Shown here one piece after another: positions 1 to 9,682 of a DNA stretch of 11,689 nucleotides. The translations under genes and the position numbers were made by a program. The stretch is from Bacteroidota bacterium (GTDB taxonomy: Bacteria > Bacteroidota > Bacteroidia > Bacteroidales > Paludibacteraceae): assembly GCA_021804525.1 (NCBI GenBank), contig JAJZHJ010000013.1, positions 1 through 11,689 of the forward strand, written 5' to 3'. Under the pieces are notes generated by a model, which saw only the letters and a program-made list of their open reading frames with translations, did not search any database and was not told where the DNA came from. Numbering within the stretch: the stretch's first letter is position 1; each line of letters starts with the position of its first letter.

Positions 1-2733
1 AACCATTTTTCCTGTTGCTAAATTGCGTCCATAACATTTAGCACAAACGCCTTTTTTCGATTCACATGTTAACACCGAGCGGATTTCAACTCGTTCAATA
101 GGAGATTCCTGTATAATCTTAGCACTATCCTCAGTAATTTCCTCGCCCGAACGGACGATAATCTCACCTGTAAGCGGATGCTGGATATCATGGAGTGAAA
201 CACGTCCTAAAATTCTTTCATAAAGAGAAGCAATCACCTCTTCATTGTTTTTCAACTCGACAGCAGTAAGTCCCCGTAAAGTGCCACAATCTTCTTCGTT
301 AATAATCACATCTTGCGATACATCAACCAAACGACGAGTTAAATAACCGGCATCAGCCGTTTTTAATGCTGTATCTGCCAATCCTTTACGGGCACCGTGC
401 GTTGAAATAAAATATTCCAATACAGATAACCCTTCTTTAAAGTTGGCTAAAATTGGATTCTCAATAATCTGACCGCCTTCAGCCCCTGATTTTTGTGGTT
501 TAGCCATCAACCCCCGCATACCGGAAAGCTGACGTATTTGTTCCTTCGAACCCCGTGCTCCTGAATCCAACATCATGTAAACTGAGTTAAATCCTTGGTT
601 GTCACTCGAGAGTTGCTTCATCAAAATGTTAGACAATTTAGAATTGACGTGTGTCCACGTGTCAATAATTTGATTGTAGCGCTCATTGTAAGTAATGAAG
701 CCCATATTGTAATTGTTCAATATCTCTTCTACCTCATCATATCCTTCTTGTACCAAAGCATCTTTTTCAGCTGGAATGATCACATCGCCCAAATTAAATG
801 ATAATCCACCTTTGAACGCCATTTGATAACCCAAATCTTTTATGTCATCCAAAAATTTAGCTGTAACAGCTACACCACATGTTTTGATGATGTTTCCAAT
901 AATATCTCGAAGTGATTTCTTTGAAAGTACTTCATTAATAAATCCAACTTGCTTCGGCACGCTTTTGTTAAAGATTACGCGACCGACAGTTGTCTGGATT
1001 AATTGTTCTGTCAACTCACCATTAATATCCAAATCTTTTTCACGAACTTTAATTTGGGCATGAAGTGCTACACGGCCTTCATTGTAAGCAATCTCTACTT
1101 CTTCTGTGCCATAAAAAATCATGCCCTCACCTTTTGCCCCTGGACGTAATTTTGTAATATAATACAAACCCAATACCATGTCTTGAGACGGAACAGTGAT
1201 AGGAGCACCATTGGCGGGATTCAAAATATTATGTGATGCAAGCATCAACATTTGAGCTTCCGCAATCGCTTCATTGCCAAGAGGTAAGTGAACCGCCATT
1301 TGGTCACCATCAAAGTCGGCATTAAACGCAGTACACGCTAATGGGTGCAACTGAATAGCCTTCCCTTCAATCATTTTTGGTTGAAAAGCCTGAATACCTA
1401 AGCGGTGAAGTGTCGGAGCACGGTTTAGCAAAACTGGATGACCTTTCATAACATACTCCAGAATATCCCATACGACAGGCTCTTTGCGATCGATGATTTT
1501 CTTAGCTGATTTAACAGTCTTGACTATGCCACGCTCAATCAACTTACGAATAATAAACGGCTTATAAAGTTCAGCAGCCATATCCTTTGGCAACCCACAC
1601 TCGTGCATCTTTAATTCTGGTCCAACAACAATAACCGAACGTGCCGAGTAATCAACCCGTTTCCCCAGTAAATTTTGACGAAAACGCCCTTGTTTCCCTT
1701 TCAAGCTATCAGAAAGAGATTTAAGTGGACGATTAGAATCTGTTTTAACAGCACTGGCTTTACGTGAATTATCGAACAGCGAATCGACCGATTCTTGTAA
1801 CATTCGTTTTTCATTTCTAAGAATCACCTCAGGAGCCTTAATTTCAATCAAGCGCTTTAAGCGGTTGTTGCGAATAATAACACGGCGATACAAATCATTT
1901 AAATCAGAAGTTGCAAATCGACCTCCATCTAATGGAACCAAGGGGCGAAGCTCCGGCGGAATAACCGGCAGAACTTTCAAAATCATCCACTCTGGTTTAT
2001 TACGTTGGCGAGAAGCTCTAAAGGACTCAATTACCTGCAATCGCTTCAACGCTTCGGTTTTCTTTTGTTGTGAGTTGGTTGTGCTGCCAATATGCCTTAG
2101 ATCATACGATAAGGTGTCTAAATCTAAGTTTTTAAGCAAATCATAAATTGACTCAGCCCCCATCTTGGCAATAAATTTAGTGGGATCAGTATCTGGCAAT
2201 TGTTGGTTTTCGCGAGGAAGTGTATCTAAAATATCGAGATATTCTTCTTCGGACAATAATTCACCTGACTCCATATTCTCCTTGCCTTCCAAAATACCGG
2301 GTTGAATAATCACATATTTCTCATAATAAATGATAGAGTCCAACTTTTTGGTTGACATTCCCAACAAATATCCAATTTTATTTGGCAATGAACGAAAATA
2401 CCAAATGTGCGCAATTGGAACAACTAAAGCAATATGTCCCATCCGCTCACGACGAACTTTTTTCTCTGTCACTTCAACACCGCATCGATCACAGACAATG
2501 CCTTTATAGCGTATCCTCTTATATTTGCCACAATGGCATTCATAATCACGAACTGGGCCAAAAATTCGTTCACAAAAAAGTCCATCACGTTCGGGTTTAT
2601 ACGTACGATAATTTATAGTTTCAGGTTTCAAAACTTCTCCGTGTGACATCTCTAAAATTTCTTCCGGTGATGCTAACCCGATGGATATTTTACTGAAATT
2701 GCTCTTTATCTTATTTTCTCTGATAAAAGCCAT
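1..2733 (-). CDS. rpoC: DNA-directed RNA polymerase subunit beta' (partial, C-terminus beyond window)
   Basis: This is the catalytic beta' subunit of RNA polymerase. From the ATG at 2733 the frame is open for 911 codons to the window edge; beta' in this phylum is about 1400 residues, so roughly the last third is missing. The N-terminal zinc site is intact: C66, C68, C81 and C84 (C-X-C-X12-C-X2-C). The active-site motif NADFDGD, whose aspartates bind the catalytic magnesium, is at residues 471-477 (bases 1303-1323). The bridge helix begins with [10 protein letters not shown] near residue 784. The second zinc site is C816, C890, C897 and C900. The trigger loop should lie just past the window. 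The gene follows rpoB after 123 bases, and no Shine-Dalgarno sequence precedes the start, as is usual in Bacteroidota. No frameshift or odd residue was seen. Confidence 0.98.
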   Translation of the reverse strand, partial: MAFIRENKIKSNFSKISIGLASPEEILEMSHGEVLKPETINYRTYKPERDGLFCERIFGPVRDYECHCGKYKRIRYKGIVCDRCGVEVTEKKVRRERMGHIALVVPIAHIWYFRSLPNKIGYLLGMSTKKLDSIIYYEKYVIIQPGILEGKENMESGELLSEEEYLDILDTLPRENQQLPDTDPTKFIAKMGAESIYDLLKNLDLDTLSYDLRHIGSTTNSQQKKTEALKRLQVIESFRASRQRNKPEWMILKVLPVIPPELRPLVPLDGGRFATSDLNDLYRRVIIRNNRLKRLIEIKAPEVILRNEKRMLQESVDSLFDNSRKASAVKTDSNRPLKSLSDSLKGKQGRFRQNLLGKRVDYSARSVIVVGPELKMHECGLPKDMAAELYKPFIIRKLIERGIVKTVKSAKKIIDRKEPVVWDILEYVMKGHPVLLNRAPTLHRLGIQAFQPKMIEGKAIQLHPLACTAFNADFDGDQMAVHLPLGNEAIAEAQMLMLASHNILNPANGAPITVPSQDMVLGLYYITKLRPGAKGEGMIFYGTEEVEIAYNEGRVALHAQIKVREKDLDINGELTEQLIQTTVGRVIFNKSVPKQVGFINEVLSKKSLRDIIGNIIKTCGVAVTAKFLDDIKDLGYQMAFKGGLSFNLGDVIIPAEKDALVQEGYDEVEEILNNYNMGFITYNERYNQIIDTWTHVNSKLSNILMKQLSSDNQGFNSVYMMLDSGARGSKEQIRQLSGMRGLMAKPQKSGAEGGQIIENPILANFKEGLSVLEYFISTHGARKGLADTALKTADAGYLTRRLVDVSQDVIINEEDCGTLRGLTAVELKNNEEVIASLYERILGRVSLHDIQHPLTGEIIVRSGEEITEDSAKIIQESPIERVEIRSVLTCESKKGVCAKCYGRNLATGKMV

Positions 2734-2856
2734 ATTGAATGTATTTTAATTGCTTGTTCAATTCTCAACAGAACGTTGCAAGCGCTCGTTGTTTGAAGAT
2801 TTATTTCGGATCACGTTTCTTCGAATGTTTCCAATTCATTCATGCAAACTATATAC
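2734..2856 (-). other. rpoB-rpoC intergenic spacer
   Basis: This spacer of 123 bases separates the rpoB stop from the rpoC start. It has no open frame of note and no hairpin followed by a T-run, so rpoB and rpoC are probably one transcript. Only short inverted repeats of 5 bases with long loops are present, which is what chance gives. A stretch reading TATAGTTTG on the minus strand just after the rpoB stop resembles the Bacteroides -7 element, but the spacing is one base off. I do not call a promoter here. Confidence 0.6.
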
Positions 2857-5800
2857 TTACTCTAATCGAACACTTAGTCCTAATCCTTGTAGTTCATGCA
2901 ACAAGACGTTCAAAGATTCCGGAAGTGCCGGTGTTGGCATTGGTTCACCCTTGACTATCGCTTCGTATGAACGAGCACGCCCTACCACGTCATCGGATTT
3001 GACAGTCAATATTTCCTGCAAAATATGAGCAGCTCCAAATGCTTCAAGCGCCCAAACTTCCATTTCTCCAAAACGTTGGCCTCCAAATTGAGCCTTTCCA
3101 CCTAGCGGTTGCTGCGTGATAAGCGAATATGGGCCAATAGACCGTGCATGCATCTTGTCTTCAACCATGTGACCAAGTTTTAGCATATAAATGATCCCAA
3201 CTGTTGCAGGTTGGTCAAAACGATCGCCGGTTCCACCATCATAAAGATACGTTTTACCATAGTTTGGAACTCCTGCTTTTTCTGTCCATTGATTAAGATC
3301 CTCTAAAGTTGCTCCATCAAAAATCGGTGTGGCAAACTTGACACCAAGAGTTTGTCCTGCCCATCCTAACACAGTTTCAAAAATCTGTCCAAGGTTCATA
3401 CGAGAAGGTACACCAAGAGGATTCAATACAATATCAACAGTAGTTCCATCTTCTAGGAAGGGCATATCTTCTTCTCTTACAATACGAGAAACAATACCTT
3501 TGTTTCCATGTCTTCCTGCCATCTTATCACCGACTCTGACTTTTCGTTTTTTAGCAATATATACTTTTGCTAATTGTACAATGCCTGCAGGAAGTTCATC
3601 TCCAATCGTAATATTAAATTTCTTCCTTTTTAATTGTGCATCAAGCTCTTTGTATTTCTTCAAATAGTTCACAATTACAGCTTGAATAAGCTCATTACGG
3701 TGAGTATCAGTAGTCCAACGGCTTACATGAACCGTAGTATAATCGATTTCATTCATCGCTTTTTGGGTAAACTTGCTTCCCTTGGGAATCAAATCATTAC
3801 CTAAAAAGTCCTTTACTCCTTGTGATGTTTTCCCTTGTGTCAACGCCACCAATTTCTCAATTAAGCGATTCTTTAAAAGAAGAGCCTCTTTTTCAAATTC
3901 TTCTTCCAATTTTGGGAGTACAGCTTTATCGGCAAGGCTTGATTTTCTATTCTTCATAGCACGCGTGAATAAACTTTTCCCGATAACAACCCCTCGAAGT
4001 GAAGGAGAAGCTTTCAAAGATGCATCTTTCACATCACCTGCCTTATCTCCGAAAATAGCGCGCAATAATTTTTCTTCCGGAGAAGGATCAGACTCTCCTT
4101 TCGGAGTGATCTTTCCGATAAGAATATCTCCAGGCACCACTTGAGCACCAATTCGGATAATTCCATTTTGATCCAAATTACGGGTTGCCTCTTCGCTAAC
4201 ATTGGGAATATCAGCGGTTAGTTCTTCCATACCCCGCTTTGTTTCACGTACTTCCAACGAGTATTCCGAAACGTGCACTGACGTAAAATAATCTTCTCTT
4301 ACGACACGTTCGTTAATCACAATTGCATCCTCAAAATTATACCCTTTCCAAGGCATGAACGCTACTTTTAAATTTCGCCCTAAAGCCAATTCTCCATTTT
4401 CAGTAGCATAACCTTCAGTCAGAATCTGACCTTTTGTCACACGAGCATCCTTTTCAATAATTGGTCGCAGGTCTATAGTCGTTTCTTGATTGGTACGCTG
4501 AAACTTCGGAATAAGATATTCTTTTACCGAATCTTCAAAATGAATGAAGTCTTCTTCTTCCGTACGGTCATAACGGATTACAATTTTTTGTGCATCTACG
4601 AATTCAACAACGCCTTCACCTTCAGCGGTTATTTGCGATCTGGAATCTTGAATAATTTGGCCTTCAATACCCGTCCCAACAATAGGAGCTTCGCAACGCA
4701 ACAATGGGACTGCCTGACGCATCATGTTTGATCCCATTAACGCACGGTTGGCATCATCATGCTCCAAAAATGGAATCAAAGAAGCAGCAATAGAAGCTAT
4801 CTGTGTAGGCGACACATCCATCAAATTCACCTCATCTGGCGGAACAACAGGATAATCAGCATCTTTACGTGCTTTGACTTTCGTCTTAATAAAAGAGCCA
4901 TCCTCTTGTAATGGAGCATTCCCTTGAGCTATAATTTTCCCGTCTTCCTCCTCGGCAGTTAAATAAACAATATTTGTAGCATCTAAATCTACTTTCCCTT
5001 CTTCTACTTTGCGATACGGTGTAATAATAAACCCAAGGTTATTGATTTTGGCATACACACATAAAGAAGAAATTAGTCCAATATTTGGACCTTCAGGCGT
5101 TTCAATAGGGCACAGACGACCATAATGGGTATAATGCACGTCACGCACCTCAAATCCAGCCCTTTCCCTTGATAAACCTCCAGGCCCTAACGCTGAAAGT
5201 CGTCGCTTGTGTGTAATTTCGGCCAAAGGATTCGTTTGATCCATAAACTGCGACAACGCATTAGTTCCAAAGAAGGTGTTGATTACCGACGATATGGTTT
5301 TAGCATTGATCAAATCCGTAGGCGTAAACACTTCATTGTCACGGACATTCATTCGTTCACGAATAGTTCGTGCCATACGCGACAGAGCAACTCCAAATTG
5401 ATTGTAAAGTTGTTCACCAACTGTCCGAACACGTCTATTGCTCAAGTGATCAATATCATCCACCTCAGCTTTTGAATTGATCAGCTCAATTAAATATTTT
5501 ATAATCTCAATTATATCCTCTTTTGTCAAGACCCGCACATCCATGTCTGTGTTCAGGTTTAACTTACGATTAATGCGATAACGCCCTACTTCACCCAAGT
5601 CGTAACGTTTTTCTGAAAAGAATAGTCCATTAATTACCTCTCGTGCAGACGCATCATCTGCTGGTTCAGCACTACGTAGCTGTCGATAAATGTACAAAAC
5701 CGCATCCCGTTCCGAATTACTTGGATCCTTTTGAAGTGTGTTATAAATGATTGAGAAGTCATTTTGATTTTGTTCTTCACGGTGCAAAAGAATAGTCTGA

Positions 5801-6669
5801 GCTCCCGAATCAACAATGGCATCAATATGCTTATTCTCTAAAATTGTTTCACGATCAATGACCACTTCATTACGTTCAATGGAAACTACTTCGCCGGTAT
5901 CTTCATCTACAAAATCCTCATTCCACGATTTAAGAACTCGGGCAGCTAATTTTCTGCCTACAACCTTTTTAAGGCTGCTTTTATTCACTTTAATTTCTTC
6001 TGCAAGATCAAAAATCTCAAGTATGTCTTTATCGCTCTCGTATCCGATAGCACGTAACAATGTTGTAACAGGTAGCTTTTTCTTCCGGTCAATATACGCA
6101 TACATCACGTTATTGATGTCAGTGGCAAATTCAATCCACGCACCTTTAAATGGAATAATACGAGCAGAATAAAGTTTTGTTCCATTCGTATGTACGCTTT
6201 GGCCAAAAAACACGCCTGGTGATCTATGCAACTGTGATACAACAACACGTTCTGCCCCATTAATGACAAAAGTACCCTTATCAGTCATATAAGGAATCGT
6301 TCCCAAATAAACATCTTGAATTACAGTATCAAAATCTTCATGTTCGGGATCAGTACAATACAACTTAAGTTTCGCTTTAAGCGGAACACTATGTGTGAGA
6401 CCTCTATCAATGCACTCTTGAATAGTATAACGGGGTGGATCTATGAAATAGTCCAAAAATTCGAGCACAAAATTATTGCGAGTATCCGAGATGGGAAAGT
6501 TTTCTGCAAAAACGCTAAAAAGACCTTCATTCTTCCGCTTTTCAGGAGGAGCATCCAACTGGAAGAAATCCTGGAAAGATTTCAATTGCACTTCAAGAAA
6601 ATCAGGATACTCTAAGGGACTCTTAAATGAAGCAAAGTTAATTCTTTGGTTTGGTTTATTGGAGATCAT
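2857..6669 (-). CDS. rpoB: DNA-directed RNA polymerase subunit beta
   Basis: This is the complete 1270-residue beta subunit, which with beta' forms the catalytic cleft. The length is larger than the Thermus form and smaller than the E. coli form, and matches Bacteroidales. The rifampicin pocket is at about residues 467-500 with [20 protein letters not shown]474, D477, H487 and S492 align with E. coli Q513, D516, H526 and S531, so the usual resistance positions are wild type. The active-site motif [12 protein letters not shown] is near residues 1047-1058, with K1049 aligning with E. coli K1065. The C-terminus has [20 protein letters not shown], followed by the segment that anchors beta'. The start [14 protein letters not shown] fits relatives. 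A leader of about 300 bases with an attenuator lies upstream and rpoC lies downstream. No Shine-Dalgarno sequence is present; the start is preceded by a pyrimidine run instead. Confidence 0.99.
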   Translation of the reverse strand: MISNKPNQRINFASFKSPLEYPDFLEVQLKSFQDFFQLDAPPEKRKNEGLFSVFAENFPISDTRNNFVLEFLDYFIDPPRYTIQECIDRGLTHSVPLKAKLKLYCTDPEHEDFDTVIQDVYLGTIPYMTDKGTFVINGAERVVVSQLHRSPGVFFGQSVHTNGTKLYSARIIPFKGAWIEFATDINNVMYAYIDRKKKLPVTTLLRAIGYESDKDILEIFDLAEEIKVNKSSLKKVVGRKLAARVLKSWNEDFVDEDTGEVVSIERNEVVIDRETILENKHIDAIVDSGAQTILLHREEQNQNDFSIIYNTLQKDPSNSERDAVLYIYRQLRSAEPADDASAREVINGLFFSEKRYDLGEVGRYRINRKLNLNTDMDVRVLTKEDIIEIIKYLIELINSKAEVDDIDHLSNRRVRTVGEQLYNQFGVALSRMARTIRERMNVRDNEVFTPTDLINAKTISSVINTFFGTNALSQFMDQTNPLAEITHKRRLSALGPGGLSRERAGFEVRDVHYTHYGRLCPIETPEGPNIGLISSLCVYAKINNLGFIITPYRKVEEGKVDLDATNIVYLTAEEEDGKIIAQGNAPLQEDGSFIKTKVKARKDADYPVVPPDEVNLMDVSPTQIASIAASLIPFLEHDDANRALMGSNMMRQAVPLLRCEAPIVGTGIEGQIIQDSRSQITAEGEGVVEFVDAQKIVIRYDRTEEEDFIHFEDSVKEYLIPKFQRTNQETTIDLRPIIEKDARVTKGQILTEGYATENGELALGRNLKVAFMPWKGYNFEDAIVINERVVREDYFTSVHVSEYSLEVRETKRGMEELTADIPNVSEEATRNLDQNGIIRIGAQVVPGDILIGKITPKGESDPSPEEKLLRAIFGDKAGDVKDASLKASPSLRGVVIGKSLFTRAMKNRKSSLADKAVLPKLEEEFEKEALLLKNRLIEKLVALTQGKTSQGVKDFLGNDLIPKGSKFTQKAMNEIDYTTVHVSRWTTDTHRNELIQAVIVNYLKKYKELDAQLKRKKFNITIGDELPAGIVQLAKVYIAKKRKVRVGDKMAGRHGNKGIVSRIVREEDMPFLEDGTTVDIVLNPLGVPSRMNLGQIFETVLGWAGQTLGVKFATPIFDGATLEDLNQWTEKAGVPNYGKTYLYDGGTGDRFDQPATVGIIYMLKLGHMVEDKMHARSIGPYSLITQQPLGGKAQFGGQRFGEMEVWALEAFGAAHILQEILTVKSDDVVGRARSYEAIVKGEPMPTPALPESLNVLLHELQGLGLSVRLE

Positions 6670-6768
6670 TGGGAAGGAAAGTTTGGTTGAACTTGAAAAG
6701 CCAATTCTCGTTTAGGCGTTTATCGAGTAAAGTGTAAATGACAAGAAATAGGATTCATTCGTTGATAC

Positions 6769-6792
6769 CTGCATCAGCCGAGTCAAATGCAG
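6769..6792 (-). repeat. Short inverted repeat in the rpoB leader
   Basis: The arms CTGCAT (6769-6774) and ATGCAG (6787-6792) are perfectly complementary around a 12-base loop. The structure lies next to the larger hairpin at 6796-6833. Six-base arms are modest evidence, so this is noted mainly because it adds to a cluster of foldable segments. Confidence 0.35.
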
Positions 6793-6795
6793 CTA

Positions 6796-6833
6796 ACTAA
6801 AAGCATTTTGGTGAAAACTTCAAAGCTTTTAGT
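6796..6833 (-). repeat. Inverted repeat (hairpin) in the rpoB leader
   Basis: The 9-base arms ACTAAAAGC (6796-6804) and GCTTTTAGT (6825-6833) are perfectly complementary around a 20-base interior. The interior itself contains TTTT-GGTG-AAAA, which can extend the fold. There is no T-run after it on the minus strand, so it is not an intrinsic terminator. A processing or leader-stability element is possible. Confidence 0.5.
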
Positions 6834-6889
6834 CTATCGACAGCTATTAAAAGATCTTACCTTGCCGGGTGAGCGTGAATCACTCCCCT

Positions 6890-6897
6890 CAAATATA
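6890..6897 (-). promoter_or_regulatory. Candidate Bacteroidota -7 promoter element upstream of rpoB
   Basis: The minus strand reads TATATTTG, which matches the Bacteroides sigma-ABfr -7 pattern TAnnTTTG. It sits 11 bases after the T-run of the attenuator, a sensible place for an internal rpoB promoter. There is no TTG at the expected distance of about 19-21 bases upstream; the nearest TTTG is only 10 bases away. The call therefore rests on half a promoter. Confidence 0.25.
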
Positions 6898-6908
6898 CAT
6901 TAATACGC

Positions 6909-6947
6909 AAAAAGGTTTAGAATCTCACGATCATGAGATTCTAAACC
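6909..6947 (-). terminator. Intrinsic terminator / attenuator between rplL and rpoB
   Basis: Two perfect 14-base arms (6914-6927 and 6934-6947) enclose a 6-base loop. On the minus strand the hairpin is followed directly by TTTTT (6909-6913). It lies 24 bases after the rplL stop. By analogy with the E. coli rplL-rpoB attenuator it would let only part of the ribosomal-protein transcription continue into rpoBC, keeping polymerase below ribosomal protein in amount. The T-run is short, which fits partial read-through. Confidence 0.85.
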
Positions 6948-6971
6948 AACTTGCTATCTACCAATGAGATA

Positions 6972-7343
6972 TTATTTAACTTCAACTTCAGCGCCGCCGT
7001 CTGTTAATTGCTTTTGCAGAGCCTCAGCTTCATCTTTAGAAACACCTTCTTTAACTGGGTTTGGAGCACCATCAACTAAATCTTTAGCTTCTTTTAATCC
7101 AAGGCCGGTAAGTTCTTTTACTAATTTTACAATAGCTAACTTGTTAGCACCAGGTGCTTTCAAGATAACGTCAAACGAAGTTTTTTCTTCCACGACTGCA
7201 GCAGCAGCAGTAGGAGCAGCAACAGCAACTGCAGCAGCTGCTGGTTCGATACCATATTCGTTTTTCAAAATTTCTGCCAACTCGTTTACTTCTTTTACGG
7301 TCAAGTTAACCAATTGTTCTGCAAATGCTTTCAAATCTGCCAT
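6972..7343 (-). CDS. rplL: 50S ribosomal protein L7/L12 (bL12)
   Basis: This 123-residue protein forms the mobile dimers of the ribosomal stalk that recruit and activate EF-Tu, EF-G and other translation GTPases. The three parts are visible. An N-terminal dimerisation and L10-binding helix pair covers about residues 1-33. An alanine-rich hinge covers about 34-51 ([17 protein letters not shown]). The globular C-terminal domain runs from about 52, with the factor-binding helices [20 protein letters not shown] near 68-87. The hinge is written in GCA-type triplets, giving a low-complexity DNA stretch at about 7197-7244. It follows rplJ by 41 bases and is followed by the attenuator. No Shine-Dalgarno sequence precedes the ATG. 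Length and composition are typical. Confidence 0.99.
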   Translation of the reverse strand: MADLKAFAEQLVNLTVKEVNELAEILKNEYGIEPAAAAVAVAAPTAAAAVVEEKTSFDVILKAPGANKLAIVKLVKELTGLGLKEAKDLVDGAPNPVKEGVSKDEAEALQKQLTDGGAEVEVK

Positions 7344-7384
7344 GATGAGTTATTTTTAAATGTTTCAATTAATTTTTTATATTC

Positions 7385-7906
7385 TTATCGTTCCGACAGC
7401 GTTTTTAATACGCCATGGATAGTAGTACCTCCAGATTGAAGGGCGGACACAACGTTCTTGGCTGGCGATTGCAGTAATGCAATAACATCAGCAATAAGCT
7501 CGTTTTTACTCTTGACATGAATCAATGCTTCCAATTGATTGGCTCCTATATAGAAACTTTGTTCTACAAAAGCGGCCTTTAAGACTGGCTTCTCTGCTTT
7601 ATTGGTTTTGCTGAATTCTTTAATCAATTTAGCAGGTTCATTTCCAGTGTTTGACAGCAACAAAGCCGTTGAGCCTTTCAGCGATCCAAACAAAGGACTA
7701 AAATCTGTTTCATTCGATTCGAGTGCCTTAATAAGCAATTTGTTCTTAACTACCAACAATCTAATGTCCTTGTTGTAGCATGCCTTTCTCAACTTACTCG
7801 TTTGTTCAGCATTTAAACCTTCACTGTCCGTCAAATAGAAGTGATTGTATGATCCCAATGTCGTTTTGATGGATTCTATGATAACGCTTTTATCTTCCTT
7901 TTTCAT
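7385..7906 (-). CDS. rplJ: 50S ribosomal protein L10 (uL10)
   Basis: This 173-residue protein is the stalk base: it binds 23S rRNA next to L11 and carries the L7/L12 dimers on its C-terminal helix. The N-terminal rRNA-binding domain includes the conserved VVKNKLL at residues 52-58 and the GSTALLLS strand near 78-85. The C-terminal helix from about residue 135 to the end (including LLQSPAKNVVSALQS) would hold the L7/L12 dimers. In many bacteria L10 with L7/L12 represses its own mRNA through a long leader, but here only 12 bases separate rplA from rplJ. Any such site would have to overlap rplA or be absent. No Shine-Dalgarno sequence is present; AAAAAAG lies upstream of the start. Confidence 0.98.
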   Translation of the reverse strand: MKKEDKSVIIESIKTTLGSYNHFYLTDSEGLNAEQTSKLRKACYNKDIRLLVVKNKLLIKALESNETDFSPLFGSLKGSTALLLSNTGNEPAKLIKEFSKTNKAEKPVLKAAFVEQSFYIGANQLEALIHVKSKNELIADVIALLQSPAKNVVSALQSGGTTIHGVLKTLSER

Positions 7907-7918
7907 ACTACAACTTTT

Positions 7919-8617
7919 TTAGTTTTCTTCAACCGATTTAGGGTCAATTTTCACACCAAGACTCATTGTACTTGAAAGATAAATACTCTTCACGTAAGTA
8001 CCTTTTGCCGTTGATGGCTTCAGTTTGATAAGCGTTTGAATAAATTCTTTCGCATTATCAGTGAGTTTATCCGCATCAAACGACACTTTACCGACAGAAG
8101 CATGTACGATACCACTTTTATCAACTTTGAAATCAATCTTACCCTGTTTAACCTCTTTCACAGCAGTAGCAATATCATTGGTAACAGTGCCGCTTTTAGG
8201 ATTTGGCATTAAACCACGAGGGCCTAACACACGTCCTAAGGCACCAATTTTACCCATTATTGCCGGCTGTGTAATGATTACATCGATATCAGTCCATCCT
8301 CCTTTGATCTTTTCAATATATTCGTCCAGACCAACAAAGTCTGCTCCAGCAGCCTTGGCATCAGCCTCAGCTTCGGGTGCACATAAAGCGAGAACTCTAA
8401 TTTGTTTACCTGTACCATGCGGCAACGAAACAACCCCACGAACCATTTGATTTGATTTTCGAGGATCAACGCCTAGGCGCACATCGAGGTCAACAGAAGC
8501 ATCGAATTTAGTAAAAGTAAGCTCTTTTACCAAAGCAGCAGCCTCTTTAAGTGAGTAGGTTTTCCCGGCTTCAACTTTGCTGTTTGCCAACTTTTGATTT
8601 TTCGTTAGTTTACTCAT
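7919..8617 (-). CDS. rplA: 50S ribosomal protein L1 (uL1)
   Basis: This 232-residue protein is the L1 stalk protein, which helps release deacylated tRNA from the E site and in several bacteria represses translation of its own operon. The family signature [15 protein letters not shown] is at residues 131-145. The two-domain fold is consistent with the sequence: the N- and C-terminal parts make domain I ([20 protein letters not shown] near 38-57, and [15 protein letters not shown] in the second half), and the central segment makes domain II. The length is typical. It is 12 bases after rplK and 12 bases before rplJ, so co-translation is likely. No Shine-Dalgarno sequence precedes the ATG at 8617. 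Confidence 0.99.
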   Translation of the reverse strand: MSKLTKNQKLANSKVEAGKTYSLKEAAALVKELTFTKFDASVDLDVRLGVDPRKSNQMVRGVVSLPHGTGKQIRVLALCAPEAEADAKAAGADFVGLDEYIEKIKGGWTDIDVIITQPAIMGKIGALGRVLGPRGLMPNPKSGTVTNDIATAVKEVKQGKIDFKVDKSGIVHASVGKVSFDADKLTDNAKEFIQTLIKLKPSTAKGTYVKSIYLSSTMSLGVKIDPKSVEEN

Positions 8618-8629
8618 GTTGAAAGTTAT

Positions 8630-9073
8630 TTAATTTGTTCCGGGGAATTGCCCTTTTATGGTAATACCCATACTACGAGCTGTTCCAGCCACCATTGTCA
8701 TTGCTGACTCAACTGTAAAGCAGTTTAAATCAACCATCTTATCTTGGGCGATGGTTTGCACTTGTTCCCAAGTGATTTCTGCCACTTTAGCACGATTTGG
8801 TTCTGCCGATCCACCTTTTAATTTTGCTGCTTCCAATAATTGGATAGCAACTGGAGGTGTTTTGACAACAAACTCGTATGACTTGTCCGTATAATAGGTA
8901 ATGACCACAGGCAAAATCTTTCCTGCTTTTTCTTGAGTTCTGGCATTAAATTGCTTACAAAACTCCATAATATTGATCCCCTTGGATCCCAATGCAGGGC
9001 CCACAGGAGGTGATGGGTTTGCAGCACCACCTTTTATCTGCAATTTAATAAGTCCTGCAACTTGTTTTGCCAT
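8630..9073 (-). CDS. rplK: 50S ribosomal protein L11 (uL11)
   Basis: This 147-residue protein sits at the GTPase-associated centre of the large subunit and is needed for the RelA stringent response. The N-terminal domain has the proline-rich thiostrepton-site segment [12 protein letters not shown] at residues 18-29, with all prolines kept. The C-terminal rRNA-binding domain ends with the family signature [16 protein letters not shown] near 122-137. Length and motifs are standard. The gene begins 52 bases after nusG. That spacer could hold an L1 binding site, since it contains GCAGCTGC and can fold weakly, but I cannot identify one. No Shine-Dalgarno sequence is present. Confidence 0.99.
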   Translation of the reverse strand: MAKQVAGLIKLQIKGGAANPSPPVGPALGSKGINIMEFCKQFNARTQEKAGKILPVVITYYTDKSYEFVVKTPPVAIQLLEAAKLKGGSAEPNRAKVAEITWEQVQTIAQDKMVDLNCFTVESAMTMVAGTARSMGITIKGQFPGTN

Positions 9074-9125
9074 TGTTTTGAAATTTAATAATTAATAACC
9101 GAGCAGCTGCGTGCGTAACCACCAC

Positions 9126-9671
9126 CTACTCTTTTTCCACTTGCAAAAAGCCTAGTTCTAAAGGAGTCTTTCGCCCAAATATTTTCACCATAACTTTGAG
9201 CTTCTTCTTCTCATTATTTACCTCTTCAACTACACCACTAAATCCGGTAAACGGGCCAATGATCACTTTTACGTTTTCACCGATAGCATACAACAAAGCA
9301 AGCTCTTCACCTGCCTCTTGCAGCTCATCCATTGTACCAAGTATACGATTCACTTCAGAGGTTCGGAGTGGAGTCGGAGAATCATTTCTTTCTCCAAGGA
9401 AACCAAGTACATTTGGCAATTGTTTCAATCGATGCGCAACATCACCAATTAAATTAGCTTCTACCAAAATATAACCAGGTAAATAACTCTTTTCTTTGGT
9501 GATTCGTTTACCGTTGCGAACTTGCACCACTTTTTCGGTTGGAATAAGTACTTGAGAAACAAATTGACCAAGATTTGTATTCTTGATTTCCGCCTCAATA
9601 TACTCTTTTACCTTATGTTCTTTTCCGCTAATGGCACGAAGAACATACCATTTGTGTGCAGTCTCAACCAT
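9126..9671 (-). CDS. nusG: Transcription termination/antitermination protein NusG
   Basis: This 181-residue elongation factor binds the clamp of RNA polymerase and links it to Rho or to ribosomal protein S10. The NGN domain covers about residues 6-117, with WYVLRAISGKEHKVKEYIE at the start and SYLPGYILVE near 62-71. The KOW domain covers about 130-178 and contains VIIGPFTGFSGVVEEV. The length is typical, with no inserted domain. It follows secE by only 9 bases and is the usual partner of secE. Uniquely in this window it has a perfect Shine-Dalgarno sequence, AGGAGG, 5 bases before the ATG, which firmly supports this start. Confidence 0.99.
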   Translation of the reverse strand: MVETAHKWYVLRAISGKEHKVKEYIEAEIKNTNLGQFVSQVLIPTEKVVQVRNGKRITKEKSYLPGYILVEANLIGDVAHRLKQLPNVLGFLGERNDSPTPLRTSEVNRILGTMDELQEAGEELALLYAIGENVKVIIGPFTGFSGVVEEVNNEKKKLKVMVKIFGRKTPLELGFLQVEKE

Positions 9672-9676
9672 GAGTA

Positions 9677-9682
9677 CCTCCT
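9677..9682 (-). promoter_or_regulatory. Shine-Dalgarno sequence of nusG
   Basis: The minus strand reads TAG-GAGGTACTC-ATG: the secE stop codon TAG forms part of AGGAGGT, and AGGAGG ends 5 bases before the nusG ATG. This is a full match to the 16S rRNA anti-Shine-Dalgarno sequence at good spacing. None of the other protein starts in the window has one. Bacteroidota genes generally lack such sites, so its presence is unusual. Confidence 0.85.

Larger units (their letters stand above)
6670..6908 (-). promoter_or_regulatory. Structured leader of rpoB
   Basis: The 302-base gap between rplL and rpoB contains no gene. Its rplL-proximal end holds an intrinsic terminator (6909-6947). The rest, which would be the rpoB leader in read-through or internally started transcripts, contains a 9-base inverted repeat (6796-6804 with 6825-6833) and a 6-base one (6769-6774 with 6787-6792). 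In E. coli the same gap holds an attenuator and an RNase III processing site. Whether these hairpins play that role here is inference. Confidence 0.5.

Noticed and set aside
2734..2856. Possible promoter or hairpin in the rpoB-rpoC gap
   Set aside because: The -7-like match has the wrong spacing, and the inverted repeats have only 5-base arms with long loops.
3329..4144. Plus-strand open frames of 112 and 123 codons opposite rpoB
   Set aside because: Both lie inside the conserved rpoB frame and read as shadows of its codons.
5240..5256. Differences from E. coli in the rifampicin pocket (threonine and alanine at the 518 and 522 equivalents)
   Set aside because: From memory these are the normal residues in Bacteroidota RpoB. 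The main resistance positions Q474, D477, H487 and S492 are wild type, so no resistance is inferred.
7197..7244. GCA triplet repeat
   Set aside because: It encodes the alanine-rich hinge of L7/L12, which is expected to be low complexity.
6964..7359. A 131-codon plus-strand open frame opposite rplL
   Set aside because: It lies fully over rplL. The antisense of the alanine-rich GCA repeat hinge gives a frame free of stops, and its protein is low complexity with no recognisable domain.
8061..8450. A 129-codon plus-strand open frame opposite rplA
   Set aside because: It is antisense to a conserved ribosomal protein gene, with no ribosome site and no recognisable protein features.
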